NCBI RefSeq assembly: GCF_023256255.1
Contig: NZ_JAGDXD010000004.1
Location: 1-64,000 of the forward strand
Reading direction: 5' to 3'
Source of the DNA: Caldivirga sp.
GTDB taxonomy: Archaea > Thermoproteota > Thermoprotei > Thermoproteales > Thermocladiaceae
Length of the DNA stretch: 64,000 bases
Positions 1 through 9,105 of this stretch are shown in pieces. The position numbers and the translations under genes were made by a program. The notes beneath the pieces were generated by a model. The model was not told the DNA's origin. It saw only the letters and a program-made list of their open reading frames with translations, and searched no databases. How positions within the stretch are numbered: position 1 is the stretch's first letter; every line of letters starts with the position of its first letter.

Positions 1-263
1 GGCCGAACGCAGTGATAACCAATGATAAGTACCCACCCAGTAAGAGACTCCAGGGTGTGGTTATTAGGAGGGGGGCTGTTATTGGTGCTAACGCCACATT
101 AATAGCCGGCATTGAGGTTGGGGAAGGAGCTGTGGTTGCCGCTGGATCAATAGTCACCAGGGATGTTAAGCCAGGGACTGTTGTTGCCGGTGCCCCGGCT
201 AAACCCATGTATAGTGTTGATGTGTATATTGAGAAGAGGAGGATTTATGAATCAATGGGTTAA
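1..263 (+). CDS. Hexapeptide-repeat (left-handed beta-helix) acyltransferase, C-terminal part
   Basis: The reading frame is open from the first base of the window, so the N-terminus lies outside. The visible part begins with a PNAVITNDKYPPS-like segment. That segment is typical of the sugar N-acetyltransferases related to WbpD, where the NDxYP turn sits beside the active site. It is followed by imperfect hexapeptide repeats (VVIRRGAVIGANATLIAGIE and VGEGAVVAAGSIVTRDV) and the usual closing motif ending in PGTVVAGAPAKP. The family transfers an acetyl or other acyl group from CoA to amino sugars for surface polysaccharide or glycan synthesis. The exact substrate cannot be told. Its stop codon lies inside the 3' end of the opposite-strand gene, so the two genes converge with a 12-bp overlap. 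Confidence 0.85.
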   Translation, partial: PNAVITNDKYPPSKRLQGVVIRRGAVIGANATLIAGIEVGEGAVVAAGSIVTRDVKPGTVVAGAPAKPMYSVDVYIEKRRIYESMG

Positions 264-785
264 GTTACTTAATCTGCCTATGAGCTCCTTATGAAACTTT
301 TCATCATCAATAATGCTCCTTATTATTGATTTAATAACCTCCATTCTAGACCTCTCTCCGCTAGTCAATACCCTTGATGATGCTGACTCATAGCTACTCA
401 ACATGTACTCATACATGCTTAAGGCTATTGTCTCATAATCCTCAAGCTCCATTAACCTATTAGCCAAATCCTTAGTCACACCACCCCTAACCGTTGCCGC
501 ATACTCCCTTATCTTACCAAGCTTACTCTCCAACTCCCTATTCATGGCTGCAACACCCTCAACGCTAAGTGAACCCTTAAGGTCATTGAGTAGCGTCTCT
601 TCAATACCCTTCAATATATCCCTATGCTTAGCTGAGTCCCTACTTATTAACTGCAGGCTAATTTTACTTAATTCATCAGCAGCTAATTCGCTTAATTCAC
701 TATATAATTCAGCCAACTCATCCTCAACCTCCTCAAGATTCCTCAACATACTGATTAATGCAGAGTTAAAATCCCTAACAACCAT
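252..785 (-). CDS. Ferritin-like four-helix-bundle protein, function unknown
   Basis: This is a 177-residue, almost wholly helical protein. Acidic and histidine residues fall where a rubrerythrin/ferritin-like diiron bundle would place them: an ELAELY helix near residue 25, DSAKH near 51, LEDYE near 113 and DDEKFHKEL near 164. This suggests a di-metal carboxylate site, but one of the Glu positions is conservative rather than canonical, so metal binding is inferred. A TATA-like GCTTTTAAAAC-type element about 25 nt upstream of the ATG indicates a leaderless transcript. No neighbouring redox gene helps fix its role. Alternatives are a plain coiled-coil protein or a spectrin-like helical protein. 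Confidence 0.6.
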   Translation of the reverse strand: MVVRDFNSALISMLRNLEEVEDELAELYSELSELAADELSKISLQLISRDSAKHRDILKGIEETLLNDLKGSLSVEGVAAMNRELESKLGKIREYAATVRGGVTKDLANRLMELEDYETIALSMYEYMLSSYESASSRVLTSGERSRMEVIKSIIRSIIDDEKFHKELIGRLSNLTH

Positions 786-870
786 AGGGCTTACGCATAA
801 GCCGTGTTTTAAAGCATTCGATAATGAAAAGGACCGTAAGGTTAATTAATTTGAGGGCATTAAGGCATTA

Positions 871-1632
871 ATGAGGGTTAGCTTCCTAGGCGTTGGCGGT
901 TGGGTTTCAATGCCCTGGCTAAACCACCCCTCGATACTGGTTGAGGCCAAGGGGGCTAGGCTGCTTCTTGATGCTGGGGAGGGTTCATATAGGCAGTTGA
1001 GGAGGTGCACTGGCCTTGACGTTGACTCAATAGATGCAGTCGTAATAACTCATGGACATGGTGATCACATCCTCGGCTTACCCTCATACGTACTAATGGC
1101 TGGTTCAAGGGGTATTAGGCTGAGTGTAATAGCCCCAAGGTATGTTATGGATGATTTAGTAAGCCTAATTAAGGTAACCCACATTCAGCAGTACGCTAAT
1201 GCACTTAACCCAATACCCATTGATATACCTAATGAGCCATCCCTCATAATGGAGCTTAAGGGTATTAGGATTTACGCAGTTAAGGTTAACCACACAGTGG
1301 ATGCTATGGCGGTTAAATTAATCGACTCAGATGAATCATGCCTAACCTACAGCGGTGATACTGCACCATCAGGGTCACTGGTTGAGTTGGCTAAGGGCTG
1401 TGGTGCACTGATTCATGAGGCAAGTGGGAATCCGGGCTTTGAGGAAGAGGCTCATAGGCATGGTCATAGTACCGTTAAGGATGCCGTTAACATCGCTAAG
1501 GAGGCTGAGGTTAGGCAATTAATACTCACTCACTTCTATACGGTTAACCCAATCGTAAGTGGCTTAAGTGAAGGAGTAAACGTGATAATACCGTATGAGT
1601 GCTCAACTATTGAATTAAGTAAAGGGTCTTAA
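871..1632 (+). CDS. Metallo-beta-lactamase-fold hydrolase, RNase Z-like
   Basis: The 253-residue protein has the zinc-binding HGHGDH motif at residues 61-66, preceded by LLLDAGEGSYRQL, a variant of the RNase Z DxGEGTQRQ segment. Later come SGDT, HEAS, HGHST and LTHF, which supply the remaining zinc ligands in the order seen in tRNase Z and ElaC proteins. It is a little short for a full tRNase Z (about 300 residues) and no clear exosite arm is visible. It could therefore be a tRNA 3'-processing enzyme or a related phosphodiesterase. A TATA-like sequence around 843-851 fits a leaderless start. Its end overlaps the convergent hypothetical gene by 4 bp. Confidence 0.8.
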   Translation: MRVSFLGVGGWVSMPWLNHPSILVEAKGARLLLDAGEGSYRQLRRCTGLDVDSIDAVVITHGHGDHILGLPSYVLMAGSRGIRLSVIAPRYVMDDLVSLIKVTHIQQYANALNPIPIDIPNEPSLIMELKGIRIYAVKVNHTVDAMAVKLIDSDESCLTYSGDTAPSGSLVELAKGCGALIHEASGNPGFEEEAHRHGHSTVKDAVNIAKEAEVRQLILTHFYTVNPIVSGLSEGVNVIIPYECSTIELSKGS

Positions 1633-1985
1633 ACACCAGCGCCCTTAACCTCCCTTAAAAGTCTCCTAAGGAATTCCCTCCTACGCCTAATCCTCCTAAG
1701 CCTACCCTCCACGTTACTCAACGGTACCCCCATTCTCCTAGCCTCAGCCACAGCCCTCTGGGCGTTAACCTCCTCAATACGTAGCCACTCATACATAACC
1801 CTAATCCTCCTAACCTCACCATAGGCATCATAACCCTGTGGCTCAACATTAATACCCAAGTAGTCGTTAAGCCACTTAACCCTAGCTTCCTCATTATCCC
1901 TAAGCGCCCTTGAAGCATCAATACCCCCAAGGAACCTAGAGTACTTGGTGGCAATTAGCTTAATTACAGGTGACTCACTGCTCAT
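1629..1985 (-). CDS. Hypothetical basic helical protein
   Basis: This 118-residue protein was not recognised. The C-terminal third is very rich in arginine (RLRRIRRRREFLRRLLR), which suggests nucleic-acid or ribosome contact. The centre contains a WLNDYLGI segment and a long predicted helix. It starts 11 bp inside the end of the upstream gene on the same strand (1975-2310), so the two are probably translated from one mRNA and may act together. Composition and codon use look like those of the neighbouring genes. A lineage-specific DNA-replication or RNA-binding accessory factor is possible, but nothing in the sequence decides this. Confidence 0.6.
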   Translation of the reverse strand: MSSESPVIKLIATKYSRFLGGIDASRALRDNEEARVKWLNDYLGINVEPQGYDAYGEVRRIRVMYEWLRIEEVNAQRAVAEARRMGVPLSNVEGRLRRIRRRREFLRRLLREVKGAGV

Positions 1986-2310
1986 TAGGCATCAGCCTCT
2001 CCATAACCCTCTGCCCAAGGTACCTGTCCTCAACCCTACTCTCAACATTACCCACAACCTCATCATTAACCTCAACAGTCTCAACTTCATTAACCTCAAC
2101 CACCTCATCATTAATGGGTCTAAGCCTACTCACTGCAGTAGCCATGTTTAAGTCAATCATCCTGAGTATTGAGTATAGGGAACGCTTATCTATCCTATTA
2201 TTGTAAGCGTAGATTAAGGCTAATTCAAGAATCCTCCTACTGCTTAAGCCAGCATTGGTAAGCCCCAAAGCCTTAATGCCACCTAACAGTAATTGCCTAC
2301 CCTTACCCAT
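1975..2310 (-). CDS. Hypothetical protein, first gene of a two-gene operon
   Basis: A 111-residue protein of unknown function. The N-terminal half (about residues 1-65) looks like a compact helical domain, with segments SSRRILELALIYAYNN and RSLYSILRMIDLNMA. The C-terminal half is acidic and valine-rich (NDEVVEVNEVETVEVNDEVV), probably a flexible or beta-rich tail. It overlaps the following gene by 11 bp, which implies translational coupling. The helical half followed by the basic partner resembles a small nucleoprotein pair, but this is only a guess. Confidence 0.6.
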   Translation of the reverse strand: MGKGRQLLLGGIKALGLTNAGLSSRRILELALIYAYNNRIDKRSLYSILRMIDLNMATAVSRLRPINDEVVEVNEVETVEVNDEVVGNVESRVEDRYLGQRVMERLMPNEQ

Positions 2311-2486
2311 GATTAGTGATGCTCATTGGTGGCATTAAAAGCTAACGCGTAGAATCAGTACCTACCATGAATTTAAAGTTTAAGTAAATAGGTAATCATG
2401 TAGATAGAGCGATAATATATAGAAATGAGTAGCATGAACACCTTATGCTATTTACATTAATGATTTGCCATAGATTAACGCGTAAA

Positions 2487-2497
2487 GCTTAAAAATA
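2487..2497 (+). promoter_or_regulatory. TATA box of the pilin gene cluster
   Basis: The sequence GCTTAAAAATA is centred about 25 nt upstream of the ATG at 2517. The expected transcription start therefore falls at or next to the start codon, giving a leaderless mRNA. The sequence fits the archaeal TATA consensus. Confidence 0.6.
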
Positions 2498-2516
2498 CAT
2501 ATTTGACAGGTAATAC

Positions 2517-3017
2517 ATGGGTAATTTGAATAGAAGGGCAAGGAGGGGTATTGAACCCATAGTGGCCGCAATACTACTAATAGTGATAACTGTCGTAGCC
2601 GCAATACTACTTTACTTCTGGTTCTCAGGATACCTATCAACGACAACAACAAGAGTATCACAAGTATCAGCTCCTGAAGAGGCGCAAATAATTGGAGTTA
2701 ACTATAATCCATCAGGTAGTCAACTAATTGTGTATGTTCAGAATGTTGGGCAAATACCCATAACCATAGACCAAGCGTATATACTAAATAGTACAACATT
2801 AAATATAATATGTACATTAACCTTAACAGGCTACTCATCACCCCCTTCAGCAGCATATACTACAGCACCAGCTAGTGGGGTAACTTTAACCTATGGTAAT
2901 TCTGCTGCATTATACTTCTCAATACCCTCTGGCTGCAGCCTAAATCCAAATTCACTCTATGTATTAAAACTTGTTACGGCAAGGGGTACTCAGATAACTT
3001 ACCAGTTCTCAACGTAA
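2517..3017 (+). CDS. Type IV pilin-like protein (archaeal pilin N-terminal domain)
   Basis: The 166-residue protein begins with a short basic leader (MGNLNRRARRG) followed by IEPIVAAILLIVITVVAAILL. This is the class III signal peptide and hydrophobic stalk of archaeal type IV pilins and adhesins, cleaved by a PibD/FlaK-type prepilin peptidase after the glycine near residue 11. The rest is Ser/Thr-rich and beta-rich with two pairs of cysteines, as in extracellular pilin heads. It is the first of three consecutive pilin-like genes. A GspE-type ATPase and two TadC/GspF-like proteins lie 5-8 kb downstream, so it is probably a structural or minor pilin of that system. The start is fixed by the signal peptide and the TATA box. 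Confidence 0.85.
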   Translation: MGNLNRRARRGIEPIVAAILLIVITVVAAILLYFWFSGYLSTTTTRVSQVSAPEEAQIIGVNYNPSGSQLIVYVQNVGQIPITIDQAYILNSTTLNIICTLTLTGYSSPPSAAYTTAPASGVTLTYGNSAALYFSIPSGCSLNPNSLYVLKLVTARGTQITYQFST

Positions 3018-3055
3018 ATTCTTAATAAGCCCTAGTGCTAAAATTAAAAGTAGCC

Positions 3056-3490
3056 ATGATGAGTTTTTTAAGGCATGGTTCAAGTGAAATCACTGGAGCG
3101 GTTCTAATACTGGTTATTTCAGTGATGCTTAGTGTGGCATTACTGGCATTATTCATAAACTACATTAATGGTTCACTACAGAGTCTCTACAGCGGTCCAT
3201 TAGGCTACCATTGTGAGTTCACTGTTATTGGTTATGCAGTGAATGGTACAGTGAACACTTATAAGGTTGCCCTTGCCCTATACAATTACGGTACTGCAAC
3301 ATGCATTATTAACGATGCTGCGGTAATTAATGCAACGACAGGTAACGTAATAATGGTTATAACCTACAGTAACCCTATTAAGTTCAATAGGTTTACCATA
3401 GTAACTATAACAGTTAATTCAATTAAACCACCCTTCATTATTAAATTCTACTCAAATGACGGGTATACAGGTGGTGCCCTTGTTGAGTAG
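3056..3490 (+). CDS. Type IV pilin-like secreted protein
   Basis: The protein carries a short leader (MMSFLRHGSSE) and a hydrophobic segment, ITGAVLILVISVMLSVALLALF, giving a class III-type signal anchor with likely processing near Gly-Ser. The extracellular part is about 110 residues, with two cysteines and many Asn/Thr residues. I place the start at ATG 3056 (or 3059). The upstream GTG at 3035 would add a stretch that does not fit a prepilin leader. It follows the first pilin gene by 38 bp and overlaps the third by 35 bp, so the three look like one operon. Confidence 0.7.
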   Translation: MMSFLRHGSSEITGAVLILVISVMLSVALLALFINYINGSLQSLYSGPLGYHCEFTVIGYAVNGTVNTYKVALALYNYGTATCIINDAAVINATTGNVIMVITYSNPIKFNRFTIVTITVNSIKPPFIIKFYSNDGYTGGALVE

Positions 3491-4913
3491 GCTTGGGCTC
3501 GGTGAGATTTACGTATTCGCAATATTCATAATAGCGGCAGCGGTCTTCTTAGTCTCAATACTGTATTTAGTTAACTCAATCAGGGGATTCATAAGTAAGG
3601 AAGTAACTTACGCCGCTGAGGCTTCAGCTTCTAAAATAACTATTATTCCCCAAGCACCACCTACTGCTAAGGGCTACTACACGTATGTTAATGCTTCCCT
3701 TAAAGGTGACTTAAGCGTGTATAGCACCGGTAACCCCTTACCCAACTATGCCTTTTGCTTAGTTAAGCTTAGTAACGGTACAGAGTATTATGCCCAGGGT
3801 ACGGTACTATATTACTCAACCAGCGGTCTCAGCATAAATGTTAAGTGCCCAATCCCATTAAGTAACCTAAGTAATGTTGCTGAATTAACCTTGACCATAC
3901 CAACCCCCCTAGGCTCAAGCGTTGAATTAACGTACAATTATATGCCATATGTACAAGTTGAAACAAAACCGCAGCTTAATGGTACTGCGGTGGGCTTATA
4001 CGTGGTGAATAATTCAACAGGCTGGGTTTACATTAATGCAACAGCCACCGCCCTTAATGGTTATGTGGTTAAGCTAGGCAGTGCCATGATACCACCTGAA
4101 TCATCCCTATTGCTTACTAATCTCACTTCACTCATTAACTCACCCATAGCGATAATTAGGTATACTGTCAATAATTTAGTTACGGTGAGCGAACTAGTAA
4201 CCACAGTGAATATACCTTTACCATCTTCATGCCTACCTGGTAACGTAACCTTTAGTTACCTCGGTAATGGGACATTAAACTCATGGCAAAGCGCATACGA
4301 TGGTTCAGGCCTCTACTGGAACTACATGGTTTACCACGGTACAGTTAATGAGTTAATGAACCCAATATACATGTATGCAACGACATTAAACTCCTCAGGT
4401 ATTCTCATTCTCTACTATGATTTATCTAAACTACAGATAGGCGTAGACCATTACCCAATGGTCTCAGCGATACTCTACCCATCGCAATTCTCAGTAAATG
4501 GAACCGTATTTTTCATTTTCATTGTTACAGACAATAATGAATTAGTTGTTATTTATAGGTCATCTAATGTTAATCCATCTTCCACGGTCTCAGGAAGTAA
4601 TTCGATAAGTGATATCGATATTCTTCTCAAGAGGACCCTTAAAATTAATGTTAATAAGGTGGTTAATATCAGCAATGGAACAATATTTAGCAATACACCA
4701 CTCTACTTTACAGTTAACCTAAAGGGCATGGTTAGTGGTAATTACAAATACTTTGGAGTAGGCTTATTTATTAATAGTACAATTATAAGTACTAGCACCA
4801 CTACTGGTGGGGGTGGTAACAAGGGAAAGGGGTCTAACACTATAGTCATTTCATCTATGGCTATTCCGTCCTATGGTGTAGCCTACTGGGATTACTTGTG
4901 TATAGGTAAGTGA
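3456..4913 (+). CDS. Large pilin-like membrane-anchored extracellular protein
   Basis: The 485-residue protein has a short leader ending in RLGLGE, then a hydrophobic stretch (IYVFAIFIIAAAVFLVSILYL) and a long extracellular region rich in Asn, Ser and Thr with many N-glycosylation sequons. Residues from about 270 to 480 look like a beta-sandwich, perhaps a lectin or adhesin head, ending in a Gly/Lys-rich loop (GGGGNKGKG) and a final hydrophobic strand. It may be the tip adhesin or a large minor pilin of the pilus encoded here. The head was not assigned to a named family. It overlaps the upstream pilin by 35 bp, and a TTG or GTG start further in is also possible. Confidence 0.7.
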   Translation: MTGIQVVPLLSRLGLGEIYVFAIFIIAAAVFLVSILYLVNSIRGFISKEVTYAAEASASKITIIPQAPPTAKGYYTYVNASLKGDLSVYSTGNPLPNYAFCLVKLSNGTEYYAQGTVLYYSTSGLSINVKCPIPLSNLSNVAELTLTIPTPLGSSVELTYNYMPYVQVETKPQLNGTAVGLYVVNNSTGWVYINATATALNGYVVKLGSAMIPPESSLLLTNLTSLINSPIAIIRYTVNNLVTVSELVTTVNIPLPSSCLPGNVTFSYLGNGTLNSWQSAYDGSGLYWNYMVYHGTVNELMNPIYMYATTLNSSGILILYYDLSKLQIGVDHYPMVSAILYPSQFSVNGTVFFIFIVTDNNELVVIYRSSNVNPSSTVSGSNSISDIDILLKRTLKINVNKVVNISNGTIFSNTPLYFTVNLKGMVSGNYKYFGVGLFINSTIISTSTTTGGGGNKGKGSNTIVISSMAIPSYGVAYWDYLCIGK

Positions 4914-4914
4914 A

Positions 4915-6546
4915 TTACTGTTTAAGCATCTTTAGGGCCACTTCCCTAAGCCCTATCTTCCCTTCCCTGAATAATTCAGGCTCCATTTGCCTAATATCCC
5001 TGGATATCTGGGGCTTGAACTCCATCTTGCTTAATATATCCCTCTCAATGTCCACCCCTGGCGCATACTCCTCAAGCAGTAGGCCCTCTGGCGTTAACCT
5101 GAATATGGCCCTTTCCGTTATGTACATGACCTCCTTCCCAGCCTTTAGGGCTAATTCAGCGTTGAAGGCTATTTTGTAGGGCTTCCTAACGAACTTAACA
5201 ATATCCCCATCCTTACCAATGGTTAACCTACCGTTCTCAACCCTAATGTCCCTCTTACCAGCCGTGAAGGCCCCTGCGAAGTATATCCTGGGTGCTCCAT
5301 GGACTATTGATGGGAAACCCCCTGGCCCTGGTAGCCTCTCAGGTAGGAAGCTTGGGTTAACGTCACCCCTTGGCCCAACCTGCATGAAGCCGAGTGATGC
5401 GGCGTTAATTGCCCCACCCTCATAGATCGTGAATTGATCCGGCATTGGTATTACAGCGAATGGGGCTATGGCTACCCCGAAGTCGTCGCCGTTTAAGGCT
5501 ATTCCACCCCATGGGCCTGATTCAACAGTTGTGAATATTAAGTCCCCTAGCCCCTCCTCACTAATCACTCTGGCTACCGTTGATGGTATTCCAATGCCAA
5601 GGTTAACTATGAGCGGCCTACCAACCTTACCAAGTAGGTTAACTAATTCAACAGTAACCCTCCTGGCTATGACCTTCTCTAAGTCCAGTTTACCATCCTG
5701 CTGAAGACAAATGTTGCTTGGGGTAACACGCCCACACACCCTTGGGTCGTACTTAATTGAAGCCGATTGAATGTGATACTCCATGGGTGCCTCAACCACA
5801 TAGTCTATTAATGGTCCTGGAACGTGAACGCTCTTAGGCCTTATTGAACCAGCCTTAGACACATACATTACCTGCGCTATGACTACACCTGGATTAGGCA
5901 TGGCCTTCGTGGCCTGGGTTATGGCTAATACAGTACCGTATATTGCCTCATCCTCCATGCTTAAGTTACCTAATTCATCAGCTGTTGAACCCCTTATTAA
6001 GGCTGCATTAGGCTTTGGGCAATCATACATTAGGTACTCCTCACCCTTAATCTCAATTAACTCAACCTTACATACCTTATGCTCCCTGGCTAAGTCATTC
6101 AAATATATACCATCCTGCCTTGGATCCAGGAATGTTCCTAAACCAACCTTAGTTATAACCGGTAAGCCAAGCGCCTTACTCCTAAACCAATGCGCCGATA
6201 CGCCTATTGGCCAAGTATAGGCCTCAACCCTATTCTCAAGGGCTAGGCGTTGAAGCCATGGTGATTGACCTAGGAATGGAAGCATGAAACCTCTAATGAA
6301 GTTGAAGTCACCCTCATCGTACATTGACTTAGCCACTAGGTCAAGACCATGATTATTAGCTGCAGGTAACGTGTCGGATACTATGAATAGGCCACTGGGA
6401 TGCCCAGTTCTCCTATATAAGTCGAAGAGCTTTATTATGAGGTACTCAGGCATTGTGGCTGCGTTGAAGCCTGAAATAGCTACTACAGAATTATCTTTAA
6501 TGCTACTTAACGCCTCCTCTACATCAGTAAGCTTGGTAATAGCCAT
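4915..6546 (-). CDS. Family I CoA-transferase (fused alpha-beta subunits; acetate/propionate type)
   Basis: The 543-residue protein spans both halves of a family I CoA-transferase, as in propionate CoA-transferase and YdiF. The N-terminal half has SGFNAATMPEYLI. The C-terminal half has a GIGIPSTVA glycine loop and VESGPWGG at about 341-348, where Glu342 would be the catalytic residue that forms the glutamyl-CoA thioester. The family moves CoA between short-chain acyl-CoA and free carboxylic acids in the cytoplasm. It stands alone between pilus genes and next to a UbiD decarboxylase on the same strand. A TATA-like GATTTAAGCTTTAAC lies 26-38 nt upstream. The acyl substrate is unknown. Confidence 0.88.
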   Translation of the reverse strand: MAITKLTDVEEALSSIKDNSVVAISGFNAATMPEYLIIKLFDLYRRTGHPSGLFIVSDTLPAANNHGLDLVAKSMYDEGDFNFIRGFMLPFLGQSPWLQRLALENRVEAYTWPIGVSAHWFRSKALGLPVITKVGLGTFLDPRQDGIYLNDLAREHKVCKVELIEIKGEEYLMYDCPKPNAALIRGSTADELGNLSMEDEAIYGTVLAITQATKAMPNPGVVIAQVMYVSKAGSIRPKSVHVPGPLIDYVVEAPMEYHIQSASIKYDPRVCGRVTPSNICLQQDGKLDLEKVIARRVTVELVNLLGKVGRPLIVNLGIGIPSTVARVISEEGLGDLIFTTVESGPWGGIALNGDDFGVAIAPFAVIPMPDQFTIYEGGAINAASLGFMQVGPRGDVNPSFLPERLPGPGGFPSIVHGAPRIYFAGAFTAGKRDIRVENGRLTIGKDGDIVKFVRKPYKIAFNAELALKAGKEVMYITERAIFRLTPEGLLLEEYAPGVDIERDILSKMEFKPQISRDIRQMEPELFREGKIGLREVALKMLKQ

Positions 6547-6725
6547 TGTAACCCCTAGCTAGGACTAGATGTTAAAGCTTAAATCGCCTATTTCATTTTA
6601 TGTTGGCCAAAAATAAAACGCATATTAGACAAATGTCGGATACTAAAAATCCTACCCACATTTACTCTATCCTAACCCTTAATAAGGGTACACTTTAAAA
6701 ACTCTTTTAAGCAATTAAATCCCTA

Positions 6726-8057
6726 TTACTCGAGTTTAATCTCATTGACATTAATCCTCTCCGGTATCTTGGCTCTCTCGAATCTCCAAGCATCCTTACT
6801 TAATGGCCTAGTGGCGTCAATACCCATTTTAGTTGTTAAGCCTATTGATTGGTCAATGGCTGCTGGATCCAGGCTTGAACCCCTGACACCCTTAATGATT
6901 ACTAAATCCTCATCAGCCCTAAACCTTGTTGCAATAGCCCACTCAACCTCATTCAAGTCATCAACGTTAACATCATCATCAACAACAACAACGTGCTTTA
7001 AGCTTGGGTGAGCGGCGAAGGCAGCAAGTATTGCGTTCTTACCCTCACCCTCAACAGTCTTCCTAATAGCCACAATGGCGTGGAGCCAACCCCCACCACC
7101 CCTCGTTAACCTAACGGCCTTAACATCAGCCACAGCCCTAACCGCATTCCAGATCCTAGCCTCCTTCTCAAAACCCATTAAAACCGAGTTCTCCGCATCA
7201 CCAGCAACAAGCACGTGGACTATTGGATTAGGCTTAACGTAGATTGAGGTCACTTTAACAATGGGTTGCTTCCTAACTACATCGTATGTACCCATTACGT
7301 CAACGCATGGACCCTCATCATGCTCAGCATCCTTAAGAATGAAACCCTCCATAACTACTTCCGCATCAACTGGAACTGGGATACCGTTACTCAACCTAAA
7401 GACCCTTAATTCACCGTTCATGAGCCTATTGGCGACACCTAATTCGCTGACACCATACGGTGGTGAGGAGGCTGAGGCTATAAGGAAGGCTGGGTGAATA
7501 CCCCAGACTATGGCTATTGGTGTATCACGCCCCTTAGCCTTATTATCATTGAAGATCCTGTAGAGGTGCCTGGGCACAAGCCTAATCACGAACTTATCCC
7601 TATCAATAACGGTAAGCCTATGAAAGGATGCATTAATGTAGTCGCCTAAGCCAAGAACCACACCACTGGTTAAGCATGGCCCAGGCTCCCTCTCAAAGAA
7701 CCTTGGTATTGGGAGTTTATTTAAATCAACTTCACTAAGCCTAATTAGGGGGAAGTCGCTAACCTCCCTTGGTTCAAGGGGATTAGCCTCAGCGTTAAGA
7801 AGCCTACTGTAAGCCTCCTCAACGCTACTGGCCCCTAAGGCCATCATTAACTTAACCCTAGTATCCACTATGTTGGCCACAGCCCTAAAGCCTGGGTGAC
7901 CCTTAATGTTATTGAAGAGTAAGGCTGGTCCAAGGCCGCTGAACCTATGGGCTATTAGCGGTATATCGAACTCCACAGCTATGGGTGAGTTAACCACCTT
8001 AAGCGAACCAGATCCCTTTAATTCATCAAGGTAACTACTCAAGTCCATTAGGTGCAC
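6726..8057 (-). CDS. UbiD-family decarboxylase, candidate anhydromevalonate phosphate decarboxylase
   Basis: The 443-residue protein matches UbiD along its whole length: GPALLFNNIKGHPG near residue 42, HDEGPCVDVMGTYD near 270 and VVVDDDVNVDDLNEVEWAIATR near 375. UbiD enzymes use prenylated FMN to decarboxylate unsaturated acids. In many archaea, including Aeropyrum pernix, a UbiD homologue of this length is the anhydromevalonate phosphate decarboxylase of the modified mevalonate pathway, which makes isoprenoid lipids. A crenarchaeon of this kind would need that enzyme, so it is the leading candidate. An aromatic-acid decarboxylase is the alternative. No partner phosphomevalonate dehydratase is visible here. 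The start could also be the second Met, three residues in. Confidence 0.82.
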   Translation of the reverse strand: MHLMDLSSYLDELKGSGSLKVVNSPIAVEFDIPLIAHRFSGLGPALLFNNIKGHPGFRAVANIVDTRVKLMMALGASSVEEAYSRLLNAEANPLEPREVSDFPLIRLSEVDLNKLPIPRFFEREPGPCLTSGVVLGLGDYINASFHRLTVIDRDKFVIRLVPRHLYRIFNDNKAKGRDTPIAIVWGIHPAFLIASASSPPYGVSELGVANRLMNGELRVFRLSNGIPVPVDAEVVMEGFILKDAEHDEGPCVDVMGTYDVVRKQPIVKVTSIYVKPNPIVHVLVAGDAENSVLMGFEKEARIWNAVRAVADVKAVRLTRGGGGWLHAIVAIRKTVEGEGKNAILAAFAAHPSLKHVVVVDDDVNVDDLNEVEWAIATRFRADEDLVIIKGVRGSSLDPAAIDQSIGLTTKMGIDATRPLSKDAWRFERAKIPERINVNEIKLE

Positions 8058-8110
8058 GTCACTGGGCCCTTAATTAAGCATTAGCCGTATTACACTGAAT
8101 GGTTAATCAG

Positions 8111-9025
8111 CTATACGTGCATTATTTGAGGCATGTATAGGTTAAGCACGTAGTTAAGCGCCACAGCCATTATGGTCATTATTGATGAGTGCATTAACCC
8201 AACGCTAAGATTCCTGTAAACAACCTTACCTATTATCATGCCTGTGAAGATTGATTGAATCATAATGCTGTAGACGAATAGAGAGTTAATGACGTTAACA
8301 CTTAGGTTACCGAATGATAGTAGGCCGGTGGGTAGTGAACTCACTATTGTTGAGGTTGTTGAAATTAACCTAGGTATTAATATGGCTAGTATCACTGAAC
8401 CCAGGAACACGTACACTATTATTATCGTGTAGGCTAACGTAATGTATGGTTTAAGGGAATTAACCTTATCAAGCTCATTAACGACAACATTATCAATCTC
8501 CCTATAGGCTAAGTCAAGAACCTCAGCAGCCTTAGTACCACTCCTCAGGGCTGATTCAAGAACTATTGAGGCTAATTCAAGGTACCTATTGTTAAGTTCA
8601 CGGGCAAGACCCATTAAGGCGGTACCTAATTCACTAGGCCCTATTACACTTGACCCAATTCTACCACCAAGCTCCCTAGCCAATACACCACCCTGCCTAA
8701 AGGTTAAGTTAACGGTTTCAGTTATAGTTAAGCCTGTGCTTAACCCATCCCTAATCATCCTAATGAAGGTGGGTAACTCACCTGTAACGTAATTATTAAT
8801 CCTCCACCTGCCGTATTCAGGTATTGATGCTATTAATATTACTAAGGCCGCTGAGACCACGTACACTGACACGTAAACGTAATTACTGGGTAATGGGGCA
8901 TTAAGGGAAATACTCATGAAGTTTAAAGTAACCACCAGCTTAGGTACCATTAAGTAGCTGAGTACAATAATGATTAATACCACCAATGCAGCGGTATACC
9001 TAATAATTATATTTAACTTACCCAT
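8111..9025 (-). CDS. Type II/IV secretion F-domain membrane protein (TadC/GspF-like)
   Basis: This is a polytopic membrane protein with two hydrophobic segments near the N-terminus. A cytoplasmic T2SSF-type helical domain follows, around residues 80-185: LPTFIRMIRDGLSTGLTITE, then ELNNRYLELASIVLESALRSG. Three to four C-terminal membrane segments close it. Such proteins form the inner-membrane platform that couples the ATPase to pilus assembly. I prefer ATG 9025 because GCTTTTAAAC at 9047-9056 sits 27 nt upstream; ATG 9034 is the longer alternative. It is transcribed divergently from the pilus ATPase gene, across a gap of about 80 bp. Confidence 0.82.
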   Translation of the reverse strand: MGKLNIIIRYTAALVVLIIIVLSYLMVPKLVVTLNFMSISLNAPLPSNYVYVSVYVVSAALVILIASIPEYGRWRINNYVTGELPTFIRMIRDGLSTGLTITETVNLTFRQGGVLARELGGRIGSSVIGPSELGTALMGLARELNNRYLELASIVLESALRSGTKAAEVLDLAYREIDNVVVNELDKVNSLKPYITLAYTIIIVYVFLGSVILAILIPRLISTTSTIVSSLPTGLLSFGNLSVNVINSLFVYSIMIQSIFTGMIIGKVVYRNLSVGLMHSSIMTIMAVALNYVLNLYMPQIMHV

Positions 9026-9105
9026 ATGGTTCATTTAATCCTTAGTGCTTTTAAACATAACTTACAGTCAGGTTTAAAGCAAGGGATTAAAATACTGTAA
9101 TATTA